This document shows, in pieces, positions 37,035 through 46,659 of a DNA stretch of 64,000 nt (positions are counted from its first letter, which is position 1; each line of letters opens with the position of its first letter). The DNA comes from Diadema setosum. Taxonomy: Eukaryota; Echinodermata; Echinoidea; Diadematoida; Diadematidae. Under the pieces are notes generated by a model, which worked only from the letters and a program-made list of their open reading frames with translations, was not told where the DNA came from and did not search any database. The position numbers and the translations under genes are program-made. The DNA is taken from assembly GCF_964275005.1 (NCBI RefSeq), contig NW_027307654.1, positions 62,001 to 126,000 on the forward strand, written 5' to 3'.

Positions 37035-37340
37035 GATTTGGTTACAGTTCGCTATTCCAAAGGTTCTTTTCTTACTTAACTACGTTACTCCGAAGCTCCT
37101 TATTCCGAAGTTTCGCCATTCCCGGGATTCCGATGGTTTGTTTATCTGAAGGTTCGCATTTCCGAAGAATCAATCTTCCGAAAGTTCATAATTTAGATTA
37201 AAATAATATATTGTTCATTTTCCGAAGGTTTGTTGATATGAAAATGAAAGAAGTTCGTCATTCTGAAAGTTAATTATAAATTTAAAAAAACATGAGAAAG
37301 GTTCACTATTCAGAAAGTCCGTTGTTCCGAAAGCTTTTTC
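37035..37340 (+). repeat. TTATTCCGAAGG-type minisatellite
   Basis: Degenerate units such as CTTATTCCGAAGTTTCGCC and CATTTCCGAAGAATC, the same family as 10563-10815. It is interrupted after about 37345 by a LINE tail and resumes at 37676. Confidence 0.7.
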
Positions 37341-37344
37341 ATAA

Positions 37345-37675
37345 AATTTGGCAACCTTACATCATCATCTGGTCTTCTATCCGTTCTCCGTTTCTTTTTC
37401 ACAAACACTGATTACTCGGGGCTTACAGCCAAACAAGCTAGCTTTCATGTAGGTCCCGTCATACTTCTCTTTGATCAACCCCATTTCGATTTCGATTTTG
37501 ACCAGTTATCATTACATGTAATTACTGTGTTATCACCATTTATATTGTTTGTTTTCTGCACATTGTTCACAAGGTAAAAGAACTTGTCTGGTTTCTGTTG
37601 TAATGTTCATAAACGAGAAGTATGAAAATAAAATGAATTGAATTGAAATTGAATTGAATCGAATTGAATTGAAAA
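37345..37675 (+). mobile_element. 5'-truncated LINE 3' end
   Basis: 3' UTR with GTAGGTCCCGTCATACTTCT, then GAAAATAAAATGAATTGAATTG tail repeats to about 37670. It resembles the LINE end at 62480-62829. It interrupts the minisatellite array. Confidence 0.6.
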
Positions 37676-37960
37676 ATAAGGTTCGTTATTCCGAAGAAAG
37701 TTTGTTAATAAAAAAAAAAAAACAATGAGAAAGGTTAGTTATTTCGAAGATATATTTATCTTAAGACGATTATAAGGATTGCAATTCTTAAGTTTTGTTA
37801 GTGTACTCACCTTTTTTCCATCATGGATTAACGATTCTTTTTGTAATGTTCCGATTAACGAACGTTTTGAATTCCCATCATTTTCGGACTAACGAACCGT
37901 ATAAGAATAAGAATAAGAACCATATTTTATTACCGGATTAACGAACCTTTGGAATAACGC
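37676..37960. repeat. TTATTCCGAAGG-type minisatellite, orientation switching from forward to inverted
   Basis: Forward units to about 37750 (GGTTCGTTATTCCGAAG), then inverted units from about 37825 (GATTAACGAAC, GGATTAACGAACCTTTGGAA). The orientation switch repeats, on a small scale, the inverted pairing of the arrays at 10.6 and 17.4 kb. Confidence 0.65.
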
Positions 37961-38499
37961 CAAAATGTGCTTAATATTTCATTTCTGAACTATTACGGAC
38001 ATCTGGTTGTATCAGAATCTCTGTGTTTTGTATTATAGGACTTCGGAACAATGAAACAAACTTTATGTGAATTCAGATTATTGTATTACAATAACGCGAG
38101 TTCCCCTCGGAAACTGTGCGTGATACACGGAGTGAACATACAATGATGTGAAGCGTTCGCTCATGCATGCAGAGACGCTATAAAAATGCTTGTTCCGCAC
38201 GCATTTTCGAATGCGATCCGCATTTCGTTGTAACGGAGCACATTTCTTTTGTCTTGCTTTGTCAGTGGCGCTCATAAAAGACTTCGTGGTAACGAAAATT
38301 CTGTTATAACCGTCTTCGTTATAAGCGATTTTTGTACCATAGACTTTTAATGGCGATACTTTTGGGATCAGAAGTTTTGCTTCGTTATAACGAAATTTCG
38401 TTATAGCCGTGTTCGTTGTAACGGGAGTACACTGTATCTTTATTTGTGTACTTCGTCTCTTTCTTAATTTGCTTTGTGTGCATTGTTTCATCAATTTTA

Positions 38500-39610
38500 T
38501 ATCTGTTTTACTATTATACCGTTAACGCTCATTTCAGAATTGCCCTACTGCATCATTGGGCATTAACAACTAGTATATCAAGGATGTGGGAAGAGATTGT
38601 CACCATCTTGGTATGATCACCGCAGAGCATTACCTCCCTTGACAATTACTCCTTATTAAAATTAGGCTCTAAACAATCACCCCTCTTGCAATAACTCCCC
38701 CCCCCCCCCCAGAAAATTACGTCTGTCATTGTCATTTTCGAACAACGTTCGTTATTTGAATTGAAAAAAAAAAACATTTTTTTCATATCGTCTGGTTTTG
38801 GTGGAGACCTAACTTCAGGTTTTTAACATCTTTTGGGTGAGATGATTAAAATACTAAAGAGCATGTTATTCCAAGAAGGATTCAAGTTTTTGTGAAAAAA
38901 AAAAATAGCCTTAAAATGGCCGGGATAAAACAGAGCAGCCCTAATGTAAAAAGGATTCTGTCAACTACAACTCGGTACATCTATTCAAAAAGAGGGTGCA
39001 GGACAAAAGACTTCGTTAACAACTAGGGGTGTTTTGTAAAAAAAGAAAGAAAGAAAGAAATACCGTTAAACTCGTAATATGTTACTCTTTATAATCGAAC
39101 TGGATTTCCCCTTAAAGTGTCGACAACATCTAATTTGAAAACCAGCACAATTCTATTTGTATATAAAATGAGCTGTAAGTTTACTCAAATGACAGATTAG
39201 GGCATCGTTTGATAAAAGTTGCCAGTTATGACATCTTGTTAGTCTCTAATAATTTCAATAAAACCATGGGTTCTGCTTGATTGATAAGCTCGAGTCACTG
39301 ACTTGTTACCATGGACCTGCTTTGATCGACCTACAACGATTGGTAATTGTGTGGAACTGACAGCTTGTCAGGACTGATAACTTTCAAAAACCGTGCCCGG
39401 ATCCTGTCAGAAACTATGGCTTTATATCGAAGGGTCCCTCGCTAATGTTAAGTAAATATGAATTGCAGTGAAATCAGCTCTCCTTTTCTTATGTTTATCG
39501 TCTAATGTGTTATAATGGTAGAAAATGACAAGCCAAACGAGTAAATGATGACAGTGTAAGAGAAAGGTGCATTAATGTAGGGCCTACATGAGCTTAGTCT
39601 TCTGATGCGG
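38500..39610. other. unassigned interior of the foldback element
   Basis: AT-rich with a short cluster of GGATAACT-like relics near 38630-38715; nothing coding is recognised. Confidence 0.35.
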
Positions 39611-41171
39611 TGTTATGAACTTATGGAAAAATTACAACGGGTGTGTGGTGGGAGGGAGGGTTGTTCAGTGGGTAAGTATCTGGAGGGGGAGGGGGCGGTT
39701 CGGGGTATGGTTATGGGGGTATCTCGGGGTGGTAATCTGGGTGGTAGTTATCCTGAGGGTAGTATGGGGGGGGGGTAGTTATCGGGGGGGGGGGGGTAGT
39801 TATCCGGGTGGTAGTTATCCTGGGGGTAGTTATCCGGGGGGGGGGGGGGTAGTTACCCAGGGGGTAGTTACCCAGGGGGTAGTTCTCCGGGGGGTAGTTA
39901 TCCAGGGGGTAGTTATCCGGGGGGTAGTTAACTGGGGGGGGGGGGGGGGTAGTTCTCCGGGGGTAGTTATCCAGGGGGTAGTTATCCGGGTGGTAGTTAT
40001 CTGGGGGGTAGTTATCCGGGGGTAATCATCCAGGGGGTAATCACCCAGAGGGGGGGGGGGGGGGGCGTAGTCATCGGGGGGTAGATGTCTTAAGGTTAAT
40101 TGCCCTTGGGGGTAGTTGCCCTATGAAGGGTAGATGACCGGGTGGTAGTTGTCCTAGGGGTAATGGCCCTGGAGGGTGATTGCCCTAGGAGGGTAGATGT
40201 CCGGGGGTAGTTGCCTTAGGGATGAATAGACCTGGGGGGGGGGGGGGGGTAATTATCCGGGTGGTAGTTATCCGGAGGGTAGTTGCCCAGGGGGTAAGTG
40301 CCCGGATACGCTAAAGATGTACTTTCCACTGATTAATATACTTCTTTCTTGAAAGATCGTAATACTGAGTCATTGTTTATTGTTCCATCTCATTCAGTAG
40401 AAATAAAGCGTATTGTAAATAATTTGCAAAATAAACCTAGTTTTGGCCATGATGGTATCAATCAGTTATACTGTGCTAAAGAAAGAAGTGGATGAAATTT
40501 TGACTCCTTTTGAACATATATTCAATCTTTCATTGATGAGTGGTGTTGTTCCGGGAAAAATGAAAATTGCTCAGTTCGTTCCAGTTCTTAAGACAGGAGA
40601 TAGGTTAGAATTAAACAATCATTATCGACCAATATCTTTATTAAAAGTACCCTCAATATCTGAAATTCTTGAAAAAAACGTGTCTGTACAAGAGTGGTGA
40701 AATTTTTAAAGAATTGTGGGGTACTTTCTAAATTTCAGTTTGGATTTAGAGAAAAACATTCTACTATTCATGCTATTTTGCATTTTATTTATAAGGTAAC
40801 AACTGCCACTGATGATCATGAACACACCATTGGACTTTTTTGGACCTTCCAAAGGCTTTCGATATGGTTGATCACAATATTTTCCTTTACAAGTTATGCC
40901 ATTATGGTATAAGAGGCAAAGCCCTTGACTGCTTTAAAAGTTATCTTTAAAATAGGAAACAATAGATACATAATGAATGTGACTCTGTAATCAAAGCACT
41001 TCGATGTGGGGTACCACAGGGATCTCTCCTCGGCCCATTGTTGTTTATCTTATATATAAATGATTTTCAAAATGCATCAAGTGCGTTATCATTCATATTA
41101 TTTTTGCTGATGATTCAAATGTATTTCTTTCTAGCAGAGTTACTTTTGAATCAAACTGATATGGAGCTTAA

Positions 41172-41552
41172 AGGGATAGTACAGTATTGGTGGAGATGAA
41201 AAGTGGGCTTTTAAATTTTTGCGAGATACCAAGAAAACACTTATGATATAGTACAGAGCATACCATTTTAAGAGGAATTCAAAGTTTATTTGATAAAAAT
41301 CGGGTTTGGAATGACAGTAATGTCCAAAAACAAAGTAAAACAAAGCCATCGTAACAAAGTGTGGGTCCCACACTTTATTAGAATTGCATTTTTTATATAT
41401 GTCAGCCATTTTAAAAACAATTTTCATCAAATAAACGTTGAATTCCTCATAGAATTACATGCTCTTTCATATTTCATAAGAGGTTTTTCCTTGTCTCACT
41501 TATCAATGTTGTAAACCTGAATCCCCACCTCAACCAGTACTGTACAGTACCT
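41172..41552. mobile_element. TTAA-target MITE, family M1
   Basis: Inverted ends AGGGATAGTACAGTATTGG and (complement of right) AGGTACTGTACAGTACTGG. Target TTAA at 41168-41171, TTCA at 41553-41556 (one mutation). The palindromic core has AATGTCCAAAAACAAAGTAA facing TATATGTCAGCCATTTT. Removal leaving one TTAA restores the LINE frame (MEL then NGV). TTAA targets suggest a piggyBac- or Kolobok-related transposase acting in trans. Confidence 0.85.
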
Positions 41553-41584
41553 TTCATGGCGTGCATGATTGGGTATGTACAAAT

Positions 41585-42282
41585 GTGACCCTGCACCTCA
41601 AAACAAACAAAAAGTCGTCAGACATGAATTTTCAGTTAAGACCATATTCTAAAAGAGCAGACTTTAAGCTTTAAAATGAGGTATAACTCAAATCAAATGG
41701 ACTCTCCCAACCTAAATACATATCTAAATATTAGAAAGAAAGCACAAACTCAGGAAAAGTGTGAACTGTAAGAAGAGGCTCTGAAGTACAGTGTCTAGTC
41801 AAGCGCTTAATCTTTACCAAACCGTGCTGGCTGTGCGATAAATGGGACAAAAAACAGGAAGTAAACCACCAGAGTAACAGCAATGAAGGGATTATCAGAT
41901 TAAACTGAAATTAAGCATGCCTAATTAACACATTCTTTCCATAACTAATGCCAACTTTCAAAGCAGTAGCATTATCCTTTCAAAAGTTATTAGAGTTGAA
42001 AGTGAAGAGTGTGGACAAGGTTTTTCAGAAATGAAAAAGGGATTCTGAAGACAGACCTAATCACACTATTCTACCAAAAATGTTCGAGATAAACGGCTAA
42101 AACATCGCACTTTCCTGCCCGTTTTATGATACCAAATTTTAGCATAATGTAAAAGAAGACCTGCTCTTTCAGAAAATATGAAAAAGTCAAGTTTGGCTAG
42201 GTTGACCCATTTCACTTTATTTTCAGTCTTCACGCAATATCAGTGTGTGCGACTTTATGTTCGTTTTGAGGTGCACGGTCAC
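41585..42282. mobile_element. GTGACC-ended MITE (family M2), 4-bp target duplication
   Basis: Ends GTGACCCTGCACCTCAAAAC and, complemented, GTGACCGTGCACCTCAAAAC. AAAT lies at 41581-41584 and 42283-42286. Removing it restores CTNRLSLNLDK in the LINE. A second copy of the family is split between 53560-53844 and 62830-63162. Confidence 0.85.
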
Positions 42283-42669
42283 AAATAGACTATCTCTCAA
42301 TTTGGATAAAACTCGATGTATGTTGTTCAGTAATTCAGTCTCCTCATTCTCTTCATGGTGATGTAATACTTAAAAACACCACACTCAAAATGGTTGAGGA
42401 GTTAAAGTTTCTTGGTGATTGATTGATAATAAGTTGTCTTGGAAACCACACACTGTGCATCTAAATAAGTTACTCTCTAGAAACGTTGGAATTATAAACA
42501 AGTTGAAATACTTGTTTCCCTCACATGCATTATTGTTGTTATATTCCACACTTGTTTTACCCTATATACAAATTATGGTAATCTTGCATGGGGCAACTCC
42601 AATAAGTCTCAGTTGGATAGACTCTCGATTATACAAAATAAGGGCGATGAGAATCATCTTGAATAAGCC

Positions 42670-42769
42670 NNNNNNNNNNNNNNNNNNNNNNNNNNNNNNN
42701 NNNNNNNNNNNNNNNNNNNNNNNNNNNNNNNNNNNNNNNNNNNNNNNNNNNNNNNNNNNNNNNNNNNNN
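42670..42769. other. Assembly gap (100 N) with duplicated flanks
   Basis: Exactly 100 N. The sequence on the left (42371-42669) reappears on the right (42770-43064) with only small indels and substitutions, including both ends of the same LINE segment. Confidence 0.95.
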
Positions 42770-43157
42770 AAAACACCACACTCAAAGGGTGAGGAGTGAA
42801 AGTTTCTTGGTGATTGATTGATAATAAGTTGTCTTGGAAACCACACACTGTGCATCTAATAAGTTACTCTCTAGAAACGTTGGAATTATAAACAAGTTGA
42901 AATACTTGTTTCCCTCACATGCATTATTGTTGTTATATTCCACACTTGTTTTACCCTATATACAAATTATGGTATCTTGCATGGGGCAACTCCAATAAGT
43001 CTCAGTTGGATAGACTCTCCTTTATACAAAATAAGGGCGATGAGAATCATCTTGAATAAGCCTAGATTAGTTCCTTCAAATATATTATTCCTTTGAAAAT
43101 AAAGTGTTGAAACTAAACGATTTGTTCTATTATAAGCTAGGCTGTTTAATGCATTAA

Positions 43158-43898
43158 AGGGATGGCTAGTAACCGATCAGTGGGAATCAGTGGGAATGCT
43201 GGGGGATGATTGTTCCAATAATTGTGGGATTCATTTGAAAGTACATTATATTTTTACTGTTGTGTGAAAATTATTTGCTTCAGAATGGTCTCATATTCAA
43301 GTAATGTGCAGATTAAAGGGACTGTACAGTACTGGTTGAGGTAGGGATTCATGTTTTGAACATTCCTAAGTGAGATAATGAAAAACCTCTCATGAAATAT
43401 GAAAGAGCGTGTAATTTTAAGAAGGATTCAACGTTTATTTGATGAAAATTGGTTGTCAAATGGCTGAGATATCCAAAAAAGTGCTAATAATAAAAGGCGA
43501 CATGCCCCAACTTTATTTGGATCTCTTTGTTTCACCTTGTTTTTGGATATCTCAGCCATTTCAAAACCGATTTTCATCGAATAAACTTTTGATACCTCTT
43601 AGAACTGCATTCCCCCTTACATCTCATAGAGTGGTTTCTGAATATCTCGCAAAATGTTAAAAGCTAAATCTACACCTCGACCAGAACTGTACACACCCTT
43701 TAATGTCCCGTCACTGACCAGGCACGCTAACCTGGAAACATTAAACTGCACATTACTTGAATATGAGACCATTATGAAGCAAATAATTTTCCCACAACAA
43801 TAGATATATAATGTAGTCTTAAATGAATCCCACTAGGATTCCCACTGATTGCCACTGATTGCCACTGATTGCCACTGATCAGTTACTAGCCATCACCT
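43158..43898. mobile_element. TTAA-target foldback MITE (family M3) carrying a nested M1 MITE
   Basis: Ends AGGGATGGCTAGTAACCGAT and, complemented, AGGTGATGGCTAGTAACTGA. TTAA lies at 43154-43157 and 43899-43902. Arms are about 155 bp (CAAGTAATGTGCAG on the left, CTGCACATTACTTG on the right). CCACTGATTG units are tandem near the right end. It interrupts the LINE between GCLMH and the LPEVLQS segment. Confidence 0.85.
43317..43699. mobile_element. TTAA-target MITE, family M1, nested in M3
   Basis: Ends AGGGACTGTACAGTACTGG and, complemented, AGGGTGTGTACAGTTCTGG. TTAA lies at 43313-43316 and 43700-43703. Its core has GGCTGAGATATCCAAAAAAG facing GGATATCTCAGCCATTTC. Confidence 0.85.
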
Positions 43899-44114
43899 TT
43901 AAGCACGCATTCACGATTTACCTGAGGTGTTACAATCAATGTTCGTAACAAATGATGGAATACAAAGGTATTCTACGTACACGCCAAGCTTCTTTCTTTC
44001 ATTGACCACTTCTTCGTACTGTGCTGAAAACACTTAATATACAAGAACCAGCAGAAGGTGTCCACACAGTAATCTTCTCTTGAAACTTAAGAAATTGCTC
44101 GGTCGAAATGCTAA

Positions 44115-45128
44115 AGCCCCTTTTACACTTTCACGGATTGCTACACGGATGACCACGGATCGTCATCCGTGGTATTCCGGCATGCAAAATATCGATTTTC
44201 CTCTCAATGCCGGTGTGAACAAGATCCCAACTGGGTGTCTACACGGACAAGTACGGAGGCTACACGGACAAGTACGGTGCCTACAGGGACAGACAAGGAA
44301 TGAACGCGGACCACAGCGGAAAAGATACGGAGCTAACACGGATATCAAGGAAGAGCACGGATGCAACTGGGTCCCTTCGCGGTCCTTACACGGATATCCC
44401 CAAAATGTTGACAGATGACTTTTGCTTTTGCTTTTGATACTTTATCATTCTCGGGCGGCATGCCTCCAGAGCTAAGTATAACAAGCACACCAGAAAATCT
44501 GCAGCAGCCTACACTCTTTTCTTCTTGTCGACACCATAAAGGCAAACCTCTTTGTTTCAAACTCTCATTTTTTCTGGAAAATCATGACATAAACAAAGCA
44601 AAACAAAGCAAAACTAATCAAAACACAAAAAACAGCAAGGAGGTGTGTGGGGGTCATTTAAGCTTCTCAGACGACCACTATACGAAGAGTATGCGGGGTT
44701 GATGGCTGTACTGATGTGGGAAGATGTGAGCAAATATCATTGACTTTATGAGCTTGTATTGGCAAAATACACGAATTTTTCATCCCGGATGGAGCCAATG
44801 CTAATACGGACGTCCCGATGTCTTTACGGATTGTCCCGGAATAAGTACGGAGGCAACACGGAGTAGCCGGTGCCTACAAGGAAGGAATACGGAGGCAACA
44901 CGGAGTAGACGGTGCCAACAAGGAAGAGTTCGTAATGATTTTCATCCGTGATGTTCGGGATGAAAAATTAAGCAAGCTTAATTTTTTCCGCGGACATGAC
45001 TGATGATCAAGGATGATGCCGGATGACTTCACGGAGTCAACACGGTCATGCCGGAAACAGTACGGATGATCCCGGATCGACGATCCGTGGTCATCCGTGA
45101 TGCGATCCGGGAAAGTGTAAAAGGGGCT
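44115..45128. mobile_element. TAA-target MITE with AGCCCC termini (PIF/Harbinger-like)
   Basis: Ends AGCCCCTTTTACACTTTC and its complement, with TAA at 44112-44114 and 45129-45131. The arms carry many ACGGAT, TACACGGA and GTACGGAGGC words in both orientations; one about 40-bp unit is tandem near 44850-44930. There is no transposase. The stop codon of the LINE is re-formed when the element and one TAA are removed. Confidence 0.85.
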
Positions 45129-45289
45129 TAAGTAAAACTGTAAACTTCTACTGTATACGGCACAGAAGATGAGTTCGAGTCGCGTGCATTGCCCATTTAT
45201 TGTGTACCTATACCTATACCTCGCGATCGCTTGCGCTGCACACGTGAGTGTAAATCCAGAATAGACTTCTACCGTTCTATTTTCTACGA

Positions 45290-45355
45290 GCTTAGGCGGC
45301 AATTCGCTTTTTTGCACCAATTCGCACTTTTTTCACCTCAACCAACGTCTTTTAC
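45290..45355 (-). repeat. Right member of the inverted pair bracketing the split LINE
   Basis: Reverse complement of 34366-34435: AGCTTAGGCGGCAATTCGC, then TTTGCACCAATTCGCACTTT and CACCTCAAC. Confidence 0.65.
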
Positions 45356-45359
45356 TGGC

Positions 45360-45920
45360 ATCTTGAGCGTTGGCAGCGCTCAAAAAAAAAAAAAAACATT
45401 TAAATCTGCAAACATGATGTGTTCAAAAACTGAGTATCTGATTGTTGGAAAGGTTTTGGTGTTTTTCATAGAATCACGCTTTACTTCTGTTTATTGTGTG
45501 TTTATCAAGTCAGTAGTTTCCACAGTAAAAATCCGCCTATTACTTTGCTGTACAGGTTTATTCTTTTGAAATAAATTACTCAAATTATTAAGTAACGCAC
45601 GTTTCAAATTTTGGTGACGTAAGTTTCAAGATGCTGTTATGTTAATGACAGGCAATCCACGGAAAAGCCCATTTAATTTGAAACAATGTAATTGTTGCAG
45701 TTATGATCTTGATGGGCTTCGCCGTCAAAACATGTCAAATTCATTTACAGCTGTATTTTCTTGTTTGTTTGGAGGATGCAGTAAAAGGGGAAATAATCGT
45801 AGCATCTTTTAAACAATCGTTTGGTGGGCGTCGATGTTCAACTGGCCTTAATGATGTCATAATTCAAATATAAACAATGAATTTACCATTGTTTTAAGAA
45901 AATTCAATGAATAGCTGATA
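45360..45920. other. unassigned spacer
   Basis: It contains GTGACGTAAGTTTCA near 45612, echoed as GTAACGTAAGTTTC twice near 46475-46510. No gene is recognised. Confidence 0.35.
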
Positions 45921-45923
45921 AAA

Positions 45924-46414
45924 TTGAGTATATGAATATAAGAACGACCCAAGTCCATGGAAACTAAAACAAACTTCATATCTTTTTTGTTTGTCCAATA
46001 ATATTCTATTTAACTGTGATGGGATGGTAACATTGTATATACAAATTAGAACATATATTATTATGACAATTAACATTAATATTGATTGTGCAGAGGCCAT
46101 TTTGTGTGATGGACTTGGGTCGTTCTTTGATTCATATGGACTTGGGTCGTTCTTTGATTCATATACATGATATTCTGCTATAGAGATGAGAGAAGGACGA
46201 GAGAGGGCGCTATAATATGAATGTAAGAATGACCCAAGTCCTTCATTCTTACATTCATATAAGATTTAACTCTTTTATTTCAGGCACTTCCGGGGGTAAT
46301 TAGGTTTTATCATTTATACACAAGATGAGTCCATGCATAAGCTACAATTTCCCATGTCAAACTGAATTTGGCCAAAAATTGGACTTGGGTCGTTCTTATA
46401 TTCATTTACTCAAT
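45924..46414. mobile_element. MITE family M4, copy 1
   Basis: Long inverted ends (ATTGAGTA, ATGAATATAAGAACG, ACCCAAGTCC) face their complement at 46381-46414. Inside are two direct copies of GGACTTGGGTCGTTCTTTGA (near 46110 and 46138) and one palindrome (GAATGTAAGAATGA with TCATTCTTACATTC, 46219-46259). Confidence 0.75.
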
Positions 46415-46659
46415 TGTAGATTACGCAGATCTCTACTTCAAAACTAGTGGCTCAGGCTCCTGCAATAATGCAGTAACGTAAGTTTCTAGTTTTGGTAACG
46501 TAAGTTTCATCAATTCATGTCATTGGAACAGGGTATTTTAGAGAATGGGCGTGGATAAAAATAATATTCAATTGTTCTAGAAGTATTGTTCAAGGAATTC
46601 TGTAGGAAAATACGTCTTTTCAATTATAATTTTCTTCGGGAGTCATAAGCCAATTCGGT

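Larger units (their letters stand above)
36745..38434. mobile_element. Mariner/Tc1-like MITE, internally expanded
   Basis: The left end CAGTGCACTCCCGTTATGAC and the right end, complemented, CAGTGTACTCCCGTTACAAC form inverted repeats. TATAACGAA words continue inward (GAAATATCGTTATAACCG on the left, GCTATAACGAAATTTCGTTA complemented on the right). TA follows on the right; the left flank is TG, consistent with a mutated TA. The interior contains the TTATTCCGAAGG arrays and a LINE tail. Confidence 0.65.
35343..40309. mobile_element. TU-like foldback element with 15-bp minisatellite arms and 8-bp target duplication
   Basis: GCTAAAGA occurs at 35335-35342 and 40310-40317, immediately outside the element. 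The left arm (35343-36090) is a tandem array of 15-bp units such as GGATAACTACCCCCA and GGAGAACTACCCCCT. The right arm (about 39620-40309) is the same array inverted (GGGGGTAGTTATCCG and relatives). Units alternate in sub-type, giving a partly 30-bp periodicity. The middle holds a LINE remnant (36110-36500) and a mariner-like element (36745-38434). Known family comparison: sea urchin TU elements have long inverted repeats built of 15-bp tandem units and 8-bp duplications (from memory, not checked). No transposase is visible. Confidence 0.8.
34786..45140 (+). pseudogene. One CR1/L2-like LINE copy split by five insertions
   Basis: Segments: 34786-35342, 40318-41171, 41557-41584, 42287-43157 (with the assembly gap), 43903-44114 and 45132-45140. 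Coding order: SRLKEKLSEADWNDVVQEYD (pre-RT), GRTFAK then DVLSTD across insertion 1, LNNHYRPISLL, KFQFGFREKHSTIHAI, MVDHNIF, CGVPQGSLLGPLLFILYIND, FFADDSNVFL, TDMEL then NGVHDW across insertion 2, CTN then RLSLNLDKTRCMLFS across insertion 3, SWKPHTVHLNKLLSRNVGII, RAMRIILNK, NDLFYYKLGCLMH, LPEVLQSMFVTNDGIQRYST after insertion 4, and LKKLLGRNAK whose stop is re-formed across insertion 5. Native stops and frameshifts exist besides the insertions. The copy is 5'-truncated and lacks the endonuclease. Confidence 0.85.

Noticed and set aside
38078..38494. 138-codon minus-strand ORF
   Set aside because: It crosses the TATAACGAA repeats at the right end of the mariner-like MITE; no domain and no matching partner in the left end.
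39615..40025. 136-codon plus-strand ORF, V/G-rich
   Set aside because: It is the translation of the 15-bp GGGGGTAGTTATCCG minisatellite arm; the period divides by three, so the frame stays open.
44080..44418. 112-codon plus-strand ORF
   Set aside because: Begins as the true LINE C-terminus (LKKLLGRNAK) and then reads into the Harbinger-like MITE; not a gene.
44874..45569. ORFs of 148 (minus) and 126 (plus) codons
   Set aside because: They straddle the MITE end at 45128 and the inverted repeat at 45290-45355; no family signature and no splice context.
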